A program made the position numbers and the translations under genes. A DNA stretch of 64,000 bases, from positions 5,545-69,544 of the forward strand of contig JBOGZD010000002.1 of the NCBI GenBank assembly GCA_050697155.1. Reading direction: 5' to 3'. Position 1 is the stretch's first letter. Every line of letters starts with the position of its first letter. Shown here in pieces: positions 33,410 to 41,888 of the stretch. Under the pieces are notes generated by a model, which worked only from the letters and a program-made list of their open reading frames with translations, was not told the DNA's origin and did not search any database. Source of the DNA: JBOGZD01 sp050697155. Lineage in GTDB: Bacteria; Actinomycetota; Thermoleophilia; Solirubrobacterales; 70-9.

Positions 33410-36400
33410 CTACGCCTCGGAGGCGGGGCAGATCAGCCGGTAGTCGCACCAGGAGCAGATCTCGTACGAGGGGCGAGGCTCGAAGTCCTGGTCCTCGATC
33501 CCGCTCGCGACCTCGAGCACGGTGCGCTCGACGCGCTCGGCGTCGTCCGGCTCGCCGCGGACCGGGACGCGCTCGTCGGCGAGCACGTACCAGTAGCTCC
33601 CCACCTCGGCCTCGATCTCCCAGGCGGTGCGGGCGCCGAGCCGGTAGAGCGCCAGCTGGACGTCGCCCGCGAGCGCTGGCCCCGAGCCCGGGTCGCCGGT
33701 CTTGTAGTCGATCAGCTCGTAGCCGCCATCCGGGAGCCGGTCCACTCGGTCGACCCGGCCGCGGAGCTGGTGCTGGCCGATCGCAAATGCGAAGTTGCGC
33801 TCCAGCCAGACCGGGCTCGCCTGCGAGCTCGCGTGGCGCTCCTGGTAGCGGGCGAGCGCGGCGACGGCGCGGTCGCGGTACTGAAGCTCGTCGTCTGAGG
33901 CGCCGAACCCGGTCCGCCGCCAGCCGGCCTCGAACAGCGAGAGCAGCCGCTCCAGGCTGCCCGCGGGGGCGCTGATACCGGGCTCGGCGCCGGTCGACTG
34001 CGCGCGCATCTCCTCGGCGTGGAAGCGCTCGAGCACTTGGTGGACGAGGATCCCGAACCGCTGGTTGATCGTCGGCTCCTGCGGGATCGCGAACACGCGA
34101 GCGAACTTGTACTTCAGCGGGCAGGTCCGGTAGAGGTCGATGTCGGAGGCCGAGAGCGCCAGGCCGTCGCCACGGCGAGGCAGGAACTGCTCCAGCGAGG
34201 GCTCGCTGCGGGAGGCGATCTGGTCCCGGCGGGCGCCGCGCTCGCGCTCCTCTCCGATCACGTACTCGTCGAGCGCCGAGCCCTGCAGCGCCTCGAGCTG
34301 CTCGGGCGAGGCGACCCGGCCCAGCAGCTCGTTGATCGCCGCGAGCGCGTCGGCGGCCGGCTCGGAGCCGGGGCGCTGGACGAGCGCGCCGAGCTTGATC
34401 AGCTCCAGGTAGCGGGCGATCGCCGCGTTGAGGTCGGTGGCGGTGTCGAGGCGCATCTCCGACAGCGCCGCCCCCGCTCGCCACGAGGCCTCGAGCACCT
34501 CGTCGCGGATCATCCGGTAGGTCGAATGCAGGCCCTCGGCGGGCCCGAAGAGCTCCTCGGCGTGGTGCTCCTCGTCGGCATCGCGGGCCCGCCGCGCGTC
34601 GGCGTAGATCCGCGAGGGCGCGCCCTCGCCGTCACCCGGCCCCGCGGGCCAGGAGAGCACCAGCGCCTCGCCGGCTCGGGTCATCGCCAGGTGGGCGAAG
34701 CGGCGGCGGCGCCCCCGGGTGAGCTCGTCGCCTGACTCGGGCAGCGGCTCGTCGAGCAACGCGTCGGGGATCCACTCGTCCTCCCACGGGCGCGCCTCGA
34801 TCGCCCCGCTTCGCAGCCCAAGGAGATAGACGCGGTCGAACTCGAGTCCCTTGACCTGACCGGGCTCGGCGAGCAGCACCGCGCCCGCGGCGGGCCGGTC
34901 GCAGTCCTCAGCGTCGAGAGCTCCCGCGTCGGCGACCGCGGTCAGATGGCGGACGAAGTCGCGCACCGTGCCGCGCGGCTCGCGGCGCGACCACGAGGCC
35001 GCCAGCTCCGCCAGCCGCGAGAGGTTGACCAGCCGCTCGGCGGTCTCCGGGCTCGCGGCGAACAGGCGGTGCCGGCGAAAGCCCACCCGCTCGATCAGCC
35101 GCCGGACGAAGACGTCGGCGCGCATCTCGTCCAGCGCCCTCGCGGCGGCACGCTGGAGCCGCAGGAACGCCTGGATCCGGTCGCGCGCCTCCGGGGGGAG
35201 CTGCGGGCTTTCCAGCGCCGCCTCGAGCGCGGAGACCATGTCGAGCTTGCGCCGGCGCGCAATCGTCGTCACCTTCGCGAGATCGACCGAGCGCAGCTCG
35301 ACCGGCGGGCGGGTGAGCGCGCGGACGACCGCTGCGGCATCGCCCGGATCGGCGAGCATCCGCAGCCAGGCGAGCGCGTCGCGGACCTCGGGGCGCTGGA
35401 AGAAGGCGGCATCGCCGGCGAACCGAAACGGCACGCTGCGCTCCTCGAGCGCGGCGGCGACCAGCCGCCCCTCGCGCCAGCCCGAGCCGGTGACGATGCA
35501 AGCGCGCTCGGGGCGAACCTCGCCCGCCGCGAGCAGGCCCTCGATCTCGCGGGAGACGGCCTGGGCCTGGGCTCGGTCGTTCTCGCAGCGCCAGAACCGA
35601 ACCGCCGCCGGCTCGCGCAGGGTCGCTCCGAGATCGACCTCGGCGGCCCCGGGATGGGCGGCGCGAAAGCTCTCCAGCGCCGCCTCGCCGGCGCCGCGAA
35701 ACCGGCGAACCGCCTGGGCGGGATCGCATGCACAAGCGAGGTTGCCGTCCCCGGCGATCAGGTCGAGCAGGCGCCGGTGGGCGATGCCGGTGTCCTCGAG
35801 CTCGTCGACGAGCACACCGACGAAGCGAGCGGCGACGTCGGCGGCGACGTCGGGGCGGTCGGTGAGCAGCTTCGCGAGGCCGAGCACGAGGTCGCCGTGG
35901 TCGAAGCTGCCGCTCTCGTGAAGGAGCCGGTCATGGCGCGCGTAGAGCTCGGCGAACTCGACCTCGCGCTCGGCCCGCTCGCGCTCGGCGGCGGTCGAGG
36001 CGGCCCGAGCCGACTCGGTCGCCCACTCGCGCAGGCGGCCCGGCCCGATCGCCTCGGACTTGAGCAGGTCGATCCGCCGCAGCAGCCGGGCGAGGAGCCC
36101 GGCGGGGTTGCCGCGGATCTCGTGCCGGCGCAGGGGCAGATCGTCGAACCGGTCGAGCAGGATCGCGAGCCGGTCGGCGCCGCCGAGCACGGCGAAGAAC
36201 GGGTCCAGCCCGGCCTCGGTGGAGCGTTCGCGAAGCAGCCGCTCGGCGGCCTCCTCGTAGGTGAAGACCCAGAGCTCCTCGTGCGGGCGGTCCAGCAGCT
36301 CCTCGGCCCGCTCGCGGAGTCCCGCCCGGGCGGCGCGCGAGCGGGTGACGACCAGGATCCGCTCCGGCCGGGTGCCGGCGCTCGCGAGCGCCCCGAGCCG

Positions 36401-36523
36401 GAGGGCAAGCGCCGCGCTGCGCCCGGACCCCGCAGCACCGAGGACGAGCAGCGGCCCCTCGCCGTGCTCGGCGACCCGGCGTTGGGCGTCGGTGGGCGTG
36501 CGCTCGGCGGGCCCGGTGGGCAT
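33410..36523 (-). CDS. UvrD/Rep-like helicase fused to PD-(D/E)XK nuclease, degenerate Walker A
   Basis: 1037 residues, with the architecture of AdnA/AdnB/AddB-type recombination proteins. The motor carries GAAGSGRS (29-36) where GxxGSGKT is expected, so the Walker A Lys is Arg. Motif II reads VDELEDT for VDEFQDT; motifs V (VKGLEFDRVYLLGL) and VI (HLAMTRAGEALVLS) are close to normal. The C-terminal RecB nuclease has GRVDRVDRLPDGGYELIDYKTG and four Cys (RTCPLKY and ICSWCDYRLIC) for an iron-sulfur cluster. ATG 36523 lies 8 nt from TAGCGT (36532-36537). No partner subunit is adjacent. Confidence 0.85.
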   Translation of the reverse strand: MPTGPAERTPTDAQRRVAEHGEGPLLVLGAAGSGRSAALALRLGALASAGTRPERILVVTRSRAARAGLRERAEELLDRPHEELWVFTYEEAAERLLRERSTEAGLDPFFAVLGGADRLAILLDRFDDLPLRRHEIRGNPAGLLARLLRRIDLLKSEAIGPGRLREWATESARAASTAAERERAEREVEFAELYARHDRLLHESGSFDHGDLVLGLAKLLTDRPDVAADVAARFVGVLVDELEDTGIAHRRLLDLIAGDGNLACACDPAQAVRRFRGAGEAALESFRAAHPGAAEVDLGATLREPAAVRFWRCENDRAQAQAVSREIEGLLAAGEVRPERACIVTGSGWREGRLVAAALEERSVPFRFAGDAAFFQRPEVRDALAWLRMLADPGDAAAVVRALTRPPVELRSVDLAKVTTIARRRKLDMVSALEAALESPQLPPEARDRIQAFLRLQRAAARALDEMRADVFVRRLIERVGFRRHRLFAASPETAERLVNLSRLAELAASWSRREPRGTVRDFVRHLTAVADAGALDAEDCDRPAAGAVLLAEPGQVKGLEFDRVYLLGLRSGAIEARPWEDEWIPDALLDEPLPESGDELTRGRRRRFAHLAMTRAGEALVLSWPAGPGDGEGAPSRIYADARRARDADEEHHAEELFGPAEGLHSTYRMIRDEVLEASWRAGAALSEMRLDTATDLNAAIARYLELIKLGALVQRPGSEPAADALAAINELLGRVASPEQLEALQGSALDEYVIGEERERGARRDQIASRSEPSLEQFLPRRGDGLALSASDIDLYRTCPLKYKFARVFAIPQEPTINQRFGILVHQVLERFHAEEMRAQSTGAEPGISAPAGSLERLLSLFEAGWRRTGFGASDDELQYRDRAVAALARYQERHASSQASPVWLERNFAFAIGQHQLRGRVDRVDRLPDGGYELIDYKTGDPGSGPALAGDVQLALYRLGARTAWEIEAEVGSYWYVLADERVPVRGEPDDAERVERTVLEVASGIEDQDFEPRPSYEICSWCDYRLICPASEA

Positions 36524-36570
36524 CGCCGACAACGCTAGCGATCGGGTAACCGGTCACTACGATGCCCGCG

Positions 36571-37434
36571 ATGGCCCGAGCGCAGGATGCGGGAACCGGG
36601 GCCGACCGCTGGCTGGCGGCCTGCCGACGGATCGTCGCGACGCAGGCCGAGCTCTACCGCGGCCGGCGGGGGATCGCCGCCCGAACCGAGTACGCCGGGG
36701 TCGGCGAGGGTGGCGATCGGAGCCTGGTGATCGACCGCGAGGCCGAGGAGATCGCCTTCGCCGAGCTCGAGCGGCTGCATCGCGAGGGCCTCGAGTTCAC
36801 CGCGATCTCCGAGGAGCGCGGCTCGGTGCGGTTCGGAGACGGCGCGAGCTCGCAACGCGTGGTGATCGACCCGATCGACGGCTCGCTGAACGCCCGCCGC
36901 ACGCTGCCGAGCTTTGGTTTCAGCCTCGCGGTCGCATCGGGACCGTCGATGGCCGACGTCGAGCTCGGGTTCGTCCACGACTTCGGCTCCGGCGAGGAGT
37001 TCGTCGCAGTCCGCGGGCAGGGCGCCACCCTCGACGGCGGCGAGCTCCAGGCCCGCGGTCCCGGCTACGGGCTCGAGCTGGTGGGGATCGAGATGACAAA
37101 GCCCGAGCTGATCCTGCCGTTGATCAGCGGGCTCGCCGGCAGGGCGTACCGGATCCGCGCGATCGGGTCGCTCGCGCTCACGCTCTGCTACGTCGGCGCC
37201 GGCAGGCTCGACGGCATGCTCGGTGCCCGCCCGGCACGCTCGGTCGACGTCGCCGCCGCCCAGCTGATCGCGCGAGAGGCGGGCGCGAGCGTCAAGTTCG
37301 AGCGGCTCGAGCTGGGCGACGCGCCGCTCGACCTCGACGCCCGTTACCTCGTCGTCGCCGGGCTCGACGAGGAGTTGCTCGGCACCCTGCTCACGGTCCA
37401 GCGCGACGCGGCCGCGGCGGGAGAGCCGGCTTGA
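36571..37434 (+). CDS. Inositol monophosphatase family protein
   Basis: 287 residues. Metal-binding motifs: ISEERG, DPIDGSLNA and ARSVDVAAAQLIAREAG. Could act on inositol phosphate, fructose bisphosphate or PAP; sequence alone does not decide. ATG 36571 is preferred over ATG 36562 because TACGAT (36558-36563) ends 7 nt upstream and overlaps the other ATG. Its TGA overlaps the TTG of the next gene, so the pair is translationally coupled. Confidence 0.85.
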   Translation: MARAQDAGTGADRWLAACRRIVATQAELYRGRRGIAARTEYAGVGEGGDRSLVIDREAEEIAFAELERLHREGLEFTAISEERGSVRFGDGASSQRVVIDPIDGSLNARRTLPSFGFSLAVASGPSMADVELGFVHDFGSGEEFVAVRGQGATLDGGELQARGPGYGLELVGIEMTKPELILPLISGLAGRAYRIRAIGSLALTLCYVGAGRLDGMLGARPARSVDVAAAQLIAREAGASVKFERLELGDAPLDLDARYLVVAGLDEELLGTLLTVQRDAAAAGEPA

Positions 37435-38528
37435 GCGAGCACGTTCTGGTCGACTGGCAGGTCGCCGAACGGGCGGCGGAGCTGGTCGGCGGCCTCGGAT
37501 CTCCCCTCGGCCGCTCGGACGGCGACACCGATGCACCCGTCGACGCGCCGGCGCTCGCCGCCGCCTGCGCGGAATCCCTGGAGGCGATCGCCTCCTACAC
37601 CGGGTTGGAGCCGACGGGCTCGACCCCTGCACCCGAGCTCGTCGACCGTCGCCAGTGGGCGCGCAACGGGCTCGAGACGCTCGCGATCGCCGCCCGGCCG
37701 CTCGAGCAGCGAGTCGCCGGCGAGCTCGGCCTCCCGGGACCGTTCGGCACCGCGGCCCGCAAGGTCGTCGGCACGGGGATCGGCGCGGAGGCCGGGGTCG
37801 CGGTGGGCTACGCGGCGCGCCACGTGCTCGGCCAGTACGACGTCGCCGTGATCGGCCCGCAGCGCCCCGCGCGGCTGCTGTTCGTGGGCCCGAACCTGAC
37901 CGTCGCGCGGCTTCGGCTGGAGACCGACGAGCCGCTGTTCGTGCGGTGGATCGCCCTTCACGAGATGACCCACGTGGCACAGTTCGAGGGGGTCGACTGG
38001 CTGCTCGGGCACCTGCGCGAACTGGTCGAGCGGCTGATCGGGGGGACCGCGGCGGGGCTCGACTCGCGCGCGGTCGTGCGCGCCGTCGCCGACAGGCTGC
38101 GCGCGGCCCCGCGGGAGCTCGCCCGGGCGCTCCTGCGCGGCGAGCTCCTGCGCAGCCTCGGAAACCCGGCTCAGCGCACTCTCTTCGACCGGCTGCAGGC
38201 GACGATGTCGGCGATCGAGGGACACGCCGAACACGTGATGGATGCCTGCGGGCCGGGGTTCGACGAGCGCCTCGTCGAGCTGCGCCGCCGCCTCGACGCC
38301 CGCCGGCAGCGACGCGGCGGGCTCGGCGAGGTGATCGCGCGGCTGCTCGGGATCGACCTCAAGCTGCGCCAGTACGAGCTCGGGAAGGCCTTCTGCGACG
38401 GGGTCGCGGACACCGGCGGGCCGGAGGCACTGGAGCTGCTGTGGCGCTCCCCCGCGCACCTGCCCGATCTCGACGAGCTCGAGCGACCGCGCGACTGGCT
38501 CGAGCGCGTCGCGGCGATCGCTGCGTAA
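37431..38528 (+). CDS. Zinc-dependent metalloprotease, F420-biosynthesis-associated (zincin_2) family
   Basis: 365 residues. The zincin motif is LHEMTHVAQFEGVDWL (HEMTH at 177-181), with a conserved N-terminal VDWQVAERAAELV and C-terminal KLRQYELGKAFCDGVADTGG. The family is widespread in Actinobacteria and was named for co-occurrence with coenzyme F420; the substrate is unknown. TTG 37431 overlaps the preceding stop (TTGA); no ATG or GTG lies nearby in frame. Confidence 0.83.
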   Translation: MSEHVLVDWQVAERAAELVGGLGSPLGRSDGDTDAPVDAPALAAACAESLEAIASYTGLEPTGSTPAPELVDRRQWARNGLETLAIAARPLEQRVAGELGLPGPFGTAARKVVGTGIGAEAGVAVGYAARHVLGQYDVAVIGPQRPARLLFVGPNLTVARLRLETDEPLFVRWIALHEMTHVAQFEGVDWLLGHLRELVERLIGGTAAGLDSRAVVRAVADRLRAAPRELARALLRGELLRSLGNPAQRTLFDRLQATMSAIEGHAEHVMDACGPGFDERLVELRRRLDARRQRRGGLGEVIARLLGIDLKLRQYELGKAFCDGVADTGGPEALELLWRSPAHLPDLDELERPRDWLERVAAIAA

Positions 38529-38555
38529 CCGCGGCTTCGGGCCGGGGTACAAACA

Positions 38556-38583
38556 GATGTTCGCGTTGATAGACTCGAACATC
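38556..38583 (+). promoter_or_regulatory. Operator-like inverted repeat around a -10 box
   Basis: GATGTTCG (38556-38563) and CGAACATC (38576-38583) form a perfect 8-bp inverted repeat with a 12-bp spacer. The spacer contains TAGACT (38570-38575), a good -10. A leader of about 20 nt with AAGGAAG (38593-38599) follows. A repressor bound here would block the promoter. Confidence 0.6.
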
Positions 38584-38602
38584 CTTAGAAGTAAGGAAGT
38601 CA

Positions 38603-39121
38603 ATGCCAAGTCGCACGACAACCACCGAAGGGTTGAAGATCAAGATGGCCGCTAACACCAAGTCCACCACGACCAACGCCACCGCCAAGAGCACGAGCGC
38701 CAAGCGCTCGGAGTCGACCCAGGTCCGCGAGGGCCTGACCAAGGCACGCAGAGGCACCGTCGACTACGTCCGGCAGTCCGCCGAGCGCGCGGTCGACGTC
38801 CCGGTCGGCGCCGCGCTTACGGCGCGCGACCGCGTCAACGATGCCGTCGAGCCCTGGACCCAGTCCGAGACCCGCGAGCGGGAGCTGAAGAGCCTTCGCA
38901 CCCAGGTCACCCGCGAGCTCAACCGCTTCGAGCGTCGGGGCGGCCAGGCGCGGCGCAAGGCCACCCAGAGCGTGCGCACCACCCGCAACCGGGTCGAGCG
39001 CGAGCTCAAGGCCCGCCGGCGCGAGGTCACCAGGACGGTCAAGCAGAACCGCGTCAAGGCCGAGGAGCAGCTGAAGAAGGCTCAGACCACGGTCCAGGAG
39101 CGGGTTCCCGTCCTTCCCTAA
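38603..39121 (+). CDS. Basic coiled-coil protein of unknown function
   Basis: 172 residues, rich in Arg, Lys, Thr and Glu, nearly all predicted helix. A Thr/Ser/Lys-rich N-terminus (MAANTKSTTTNATAKSTSAKRS) leads into amphipathic repeats such as LRTQVTRELNRFERRGGQARRKATQSVRTTRNRVERELKARR. Composition resembles phasins or heparin-binding-haemagglutinin-like proteins, but I see no diagnostic motif. ATG 38603 has an AAGGAAG ribosome site; the in-frame ATG 38645 lacks one. The promoter sits in an inverted repeat and a strong palindrome follows the gene. Confidence 0.7.
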   Translation: MPSRTTTTEGLKIKMAANTKSTTTNATAKSTSAKRSESTQVREGLTKARRGTVDYVRQSAERAVDVPVGAALTARDRVNDAVEPWTQSETRERELKSLRTQVTRELNRFERRGGQARRKATQSVRTTRNRVERELKARRREVTRTVKQNRVKAEEQLKKAQTTVQERVPVLP

Positions 39122-39220
39122 CGTCACTTAGCCCGGGTCGGCCCGCGAGAGGTTGGGGCGCGCTCGGAGGAGCTGTTCGCATACATACCTCGCGAACAGA
39201 CACAGCAACCTCTCCTCCCC

Positions 39221-39248
39221 GATCAGCCGGCCACGTGGCCGGCTGATC
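39221..39248. terminator. Perfect 28-bp palindrome after the coiled-coil gene
   Basis: Arm GATCAGCCGGCCAC is followed directly by its reverse complement. The second half belongs to a 20-bp direct repeat (39237-39256 and 39260-39279), so the arm is present in three copies. It probably acts as a terminator, but could also be a protein-binding site. Confidence 0.6.
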
Positions 39249-39279
39249 GTCGTTCGAGAGGCCGGCTGATCGTCGTTCG
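39237..39279 (+). repeat. Tandem 20-bp direct repeat
   Basis: GGCCGGCTGATCGTCGTTCG occurs at 39237-39256 and 39260-39279 with period 23. It overlaps the 28-bp palindrome and lies upstream of mrp. Confidence 0.85.
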
Positions 39280-39327
39280 GGCCGCGGGGCAATCGGGACC
39301 GCAGGCCCAAGCTGCCAGAATTGAGGC

Positions 39328-40488
39328 ATGCCGACCAAGGAACAGGTGAACGATGCCCTGCGGGCGGTGATCGACCCCGAGCTGCGGCGCTCGATCGTCG
39401 ACCTCGGCATGGTTCGCTCGATCGACGTCCGCGACGGCGGCAAGGTGGACGTAGTCGTCTCGCTGACCACCCCCGGCTGCCCGATTCGCTCCCACTTCCA
39501 GCAGGCCGTCGCCCAGAACGTCTCCCGGCTCGAGGGCGTGACCGAGGTCGGCGTCGGCTTCGACGTGCTCACCGACGAGGAGAAGGGCCATCTCCAGCAG
39601 GCTCTGGGGCGCCCCGGCGGCGGGCTTCCCGAGGGTGCGCTGGCCCAGGTGAAGAACGTCGTCTGCGTCGCCTCGGGCAAGGGCGGCGTCGGCAAGTCGA
39701 CGATGACCGCGAACCTGGCCGCCGCGCTGCAGGCCGACGGCCACGCCTCCGGCGCGCTCGACTGCGACGTCTATGGCTACTCGATCCCGCGCATGCTCGG
39801 GGTCGACCAGCGCCCGGACGTGAACGCCGAGCGAAAGATCATCCCCCCCACCGGCCCGGCGGGCGTCAAGGTGATGTCGATCGGCTTCTTCCTCGAGCAC
39901 GATGCGGCCGTGGTGTGGCGCGGGCCGATGCTGCACAAGGCGATCCAGCAGTTCCTCGAGGACGTCGCCTGGGAGGAGCTCGACTACCTGCTGCTCGATC
40001 TGCCGCCCGGGACTGGAGACGTGTCGATGACCCTCGCCCAGCTGCTGCCTCAGGCGCGGGTGCTGGTGGTGACCACCCCCCAGCCCGCGGCACAGAGCGT
40101 CGCCCGGCGCGCGGCGGAGATGGCGGGCAAGGTCGACCTCGAGCTGCTCGGGGTGATCGAGAACATGTCCGGCTTCACCACCCCCGACGGCGAGCGCTTC
40201 GCGATCTTCGGCGAGGGTGGCGGCCAGCGGCTTGCCGACGAGCTCGACGCGCCGCTGCTCGGCAAGGTGCCCCTCTCCGAGGAGCTACGCGCTCACGCCG
40301 ACGCGGGCGAGCCGCTGGTGCTCGCCGAGCCCGACGCGCCTGCGGCCCAGGCGATCCGCGCCGCCGCGCGCGGGATCGTCGCCGCGACCCCGCAGGAGCT
40401 GCCGGTGATGCAGGCGGCGACCGCGACCGCGCCCGCCCCGGCGCCCGCGGGCGTCAGCGGCACCGAGCTGCCGGTCGTTCAGGGCTGA
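39328..40488 (+). CDS. mrp: Mrp/NBP35 family iron-sulfur cluster carrier ATPase
   Basis: 386 residues. An N-terminal MIP18/DUF59 domain (VNDALRAVIDPELRRSIVDLGMV...TTPGCPIRSHFQ) precedes a ParA-like P-loop ATPase with the deviant Walker A ASGKGGVGKSTMTANLA and the switch text DLPPGTGDVSMTLAQLLP. The usual C-terminal CxxC pair of ApbC/Nbp35 is not visible. CAGAAT (39316-39321) ends 6 nt before the ATG. A 42-bp palindrome starts 6 bp after the stop. Confidence 0.92.
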   Translation: MPTKEQVNDALRAVIDPELRRSIVDLGMVRSIDVRDGGKVDVVVSLTTPGCPIRSHFQQAVAQNVSRLEGVTEVGVGFDVLTDEEKGHLQQALGRPGGGLPEGALAQVKNVVCVASGKGGVGKSTMTANLAAALQADGHASGALDCDVYGYSIPRMLGVDQRPDVNAERKIIPPTGPAGVKVMSIGFFLEHDAAVVWRGPMLHKAIQQFLEDVAWEELDYLLLDLPPGTGDVSMTLAQLLPQARVLVVTTPQPAAQSVARRAAEMAGKVDLELLGVIENMSGFTTPDGERFAIFGEGGGQRLADELDAPLLGKVPLSEELRAHADAGEPLVLAEPDAPAAQAIRAAARGIVAATPQELPVMQAATATAPAPAPAGVSGTELPVVQG

Positions 40489-40494
40489 CCCTCC

Positions 40495-40536
40495 ATTGAG
40501 CGCCGAGGGGGTCCATACGGCCCCTGGCTGCTCAAC
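40495..40536. repeat. 42-bp palindromic repeat, copy C
   Basis: Begins ATTGAGCGCCGAGGGG, centre CATA, ends CTGGCTGCTCAAC. It lies between the convergent ends of mrp and the AbiEi/DUF559 gene. Confidence 0.75.
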
Positions 40537-40548
40537 GGCTGCGCTCGA

Positions 40549-41396
40549 TCATTCGTGAAGGACCGAGGTGACCTCCGCGGGCTCGTAACGAACCTGCTCG
40601 TGCGTGAACCGCAACGCGACCATCCCGGCGGCGGTATGCGCCTGGTCGCGGCGCCGGTCGCGCGCCTGCTGAGCTGGCGTACGGTGGTAGCGGAGCCCAT
40701 CCGTTTCGATCACGAGTCCGAGGCTCGGCCAGTGGAAATCGACCTGATGGCCATTGACGCTTTGCCGGGTCAAGGGCATAGGCAGTCCGGCCCCGCGGGC
40801 GATCGGGATGAACCGCCGCTCGAGCTCGGAGTCGGTTAGCCGGAAGGTCCGGCGATCAAGGGTCTTTCGCAGAACGCCCACTCCTGGGCCTGGCGCTGCT
40901 GCTTCGAGAGCCCGGCGAATAGCTTCGGGGCTGGCCAGGTCCTGCCTGTCCGTCTCGTTGACGGCGCGCTCGAGCTCACCGAGGGAGAGACGTGGCGCCA
41001 GATCGATCAGGGTCCGGATGACTGAAGTCACAGGAATCCCCGAGCGCTCGCCAACATCCGACCCCGTAAGCGCTCGTCGACGGTGAGCGCGGATCCCCGC
41101 CCTCCTCACGCTCCTCGGGAGGGGGATCGAGATTTCGATCTCGTCGCCCTGGGCACATAGCCCCAAGAGATCCCCGGCGCTCGCGTGACTGAGGATCGCC
41201 CCTTCGCCGCCGACGAGAACCGCTGCCATCCACTCGCCCTCGCGGTCCAGGCGTGGACGCCCAGGTAAACGCCCCGGTACCGTGGGTGGAGACGGCCGCG
41301 CCGAACGCGGTGCTTGATCCCGTCGGCGGACAGCCCGAGCGCCAACAGCTGGGCGTGCGTGACCAGGTCGTGCTGACGGCCGGCGATCGCCATCAC
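40549..41396 (-). pseudogene. AbiEi-type HTH plus DUF559 (Vsr-like) protein, frameshifted
   Basis: The N-terminal half (MAIAGRQHDLVTHAQLLALGLS...HRVRRGRLHPRYRGVYL) is the AbiEi_4-type winged helix found on many actinobacterial proteins; it reads in one frame from GTG 41396 or ATG 41393. Near 41255-41265 the match jumps to another frame, GRPRLDREGEWMAAVL, and continues through the DUF559 endonuclease-fold block VDFHWPSLGLVIETDGLRYHRTPAQQARDRRRDQAH to 40549. One extra base would fuse them into about 282 residues. Either a recent lesion or a sequencing error. Flanked by copies C and D of the palindrome. Confidence 0.7.
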
Positions 41397-41410
41397 CTCG
41401 GCCCAGGTCG

Positions 41411-41452
41411 GTTGAGCGATTGCGGGGTCCAATGACCCGTTGAGGGCTCAAT
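41411..41452. repeat. 42-bp palindromic repeat, copy D
   Basis: Begins GTTGAGCGATTGCGGGGTC, centre CAAT, ends GAGGGCTCAAT. An inner stem GGGTC-CAAT-GACCC is perfect. It lies between the ferredoxin gene end and the AbiEi/DUF559 start. Confidence 0.75.
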
Positions 41453-41500
41453 CGCCCGAGATTCGCCCCCCCGGTGGTGCTTGCGTCTGGTTCGAGTGCC

Positions 41501-41764
41501 CTAGCCGCCCGAGAAGTACTCGGCGTTGATCGCCGTGTACTTCGTCCACTCCTCGGGGAGCTGGTCCTCGGCGAAGCAGGCGTCGACCGGGCAGGCCTCG
41601 ACACAGGCATCACAGTCGATGCACTCGTCGGGGTCGATGAAGAGCTGCTCGACGTTCTCGTAGTCGGGCTCGTCCGGAGTCGGGTGGATGCAGTCGACCG
41701 GGCAGACCTCGACGCACGAGTTGTCCTTCGTCCCGATGCACGGCTCGGTGATGACGTAGGCCAA
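41501..41764 (-). CDS. fdxA: Ferredoxin, 7Fe-8S/4Fe-4S type
   Basis: 87 residues. AYVITEPCIGTKDNSCVEVCPVDCIHP and DPDECIDCDACVEACPVDACF give the two Cys clusters; the N-terminal arrangement is that of the FdxA group of Actinobacteria, a soluble electron carrier for P450s and oxidoreductases. The start is TTG 41764, matching the family's M-AYVITEPC. An AGAAAGG ribosome site about 10 nt upstream shows it has a leader. The symbol is by family resemblance. Confidence 0.9.
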   Translation of the reverse strand: MAYVITEPCIGTKDNSCVEVCPVDCIHPTPDEPDYENVEQLFIDPDECIDCDACVEACPVDACFAEDQLPEEWTKYTAINAEYFSGG

Positions 41765-41888
41765 GTTTCGGTGCCTTTCTTGTTCTCGGTCGGTGTGGCT
41801 GATACACCCGCCCAACCGTGCCCCCCAGGCGAGTGGAGCGGACATTCTAGACGCGGCGACCGCGCCGATGGCATCTAGAGTCCGGGCC

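Noticed and set aside
38556..38583. LexA/SOS box in front of the coiled-coil gene
   Set aside because: The arms read GTTCG...CGAAC with a 12-bp spacer, the reverse order and wrong spacing for CGAAC-N4-GTTCG.
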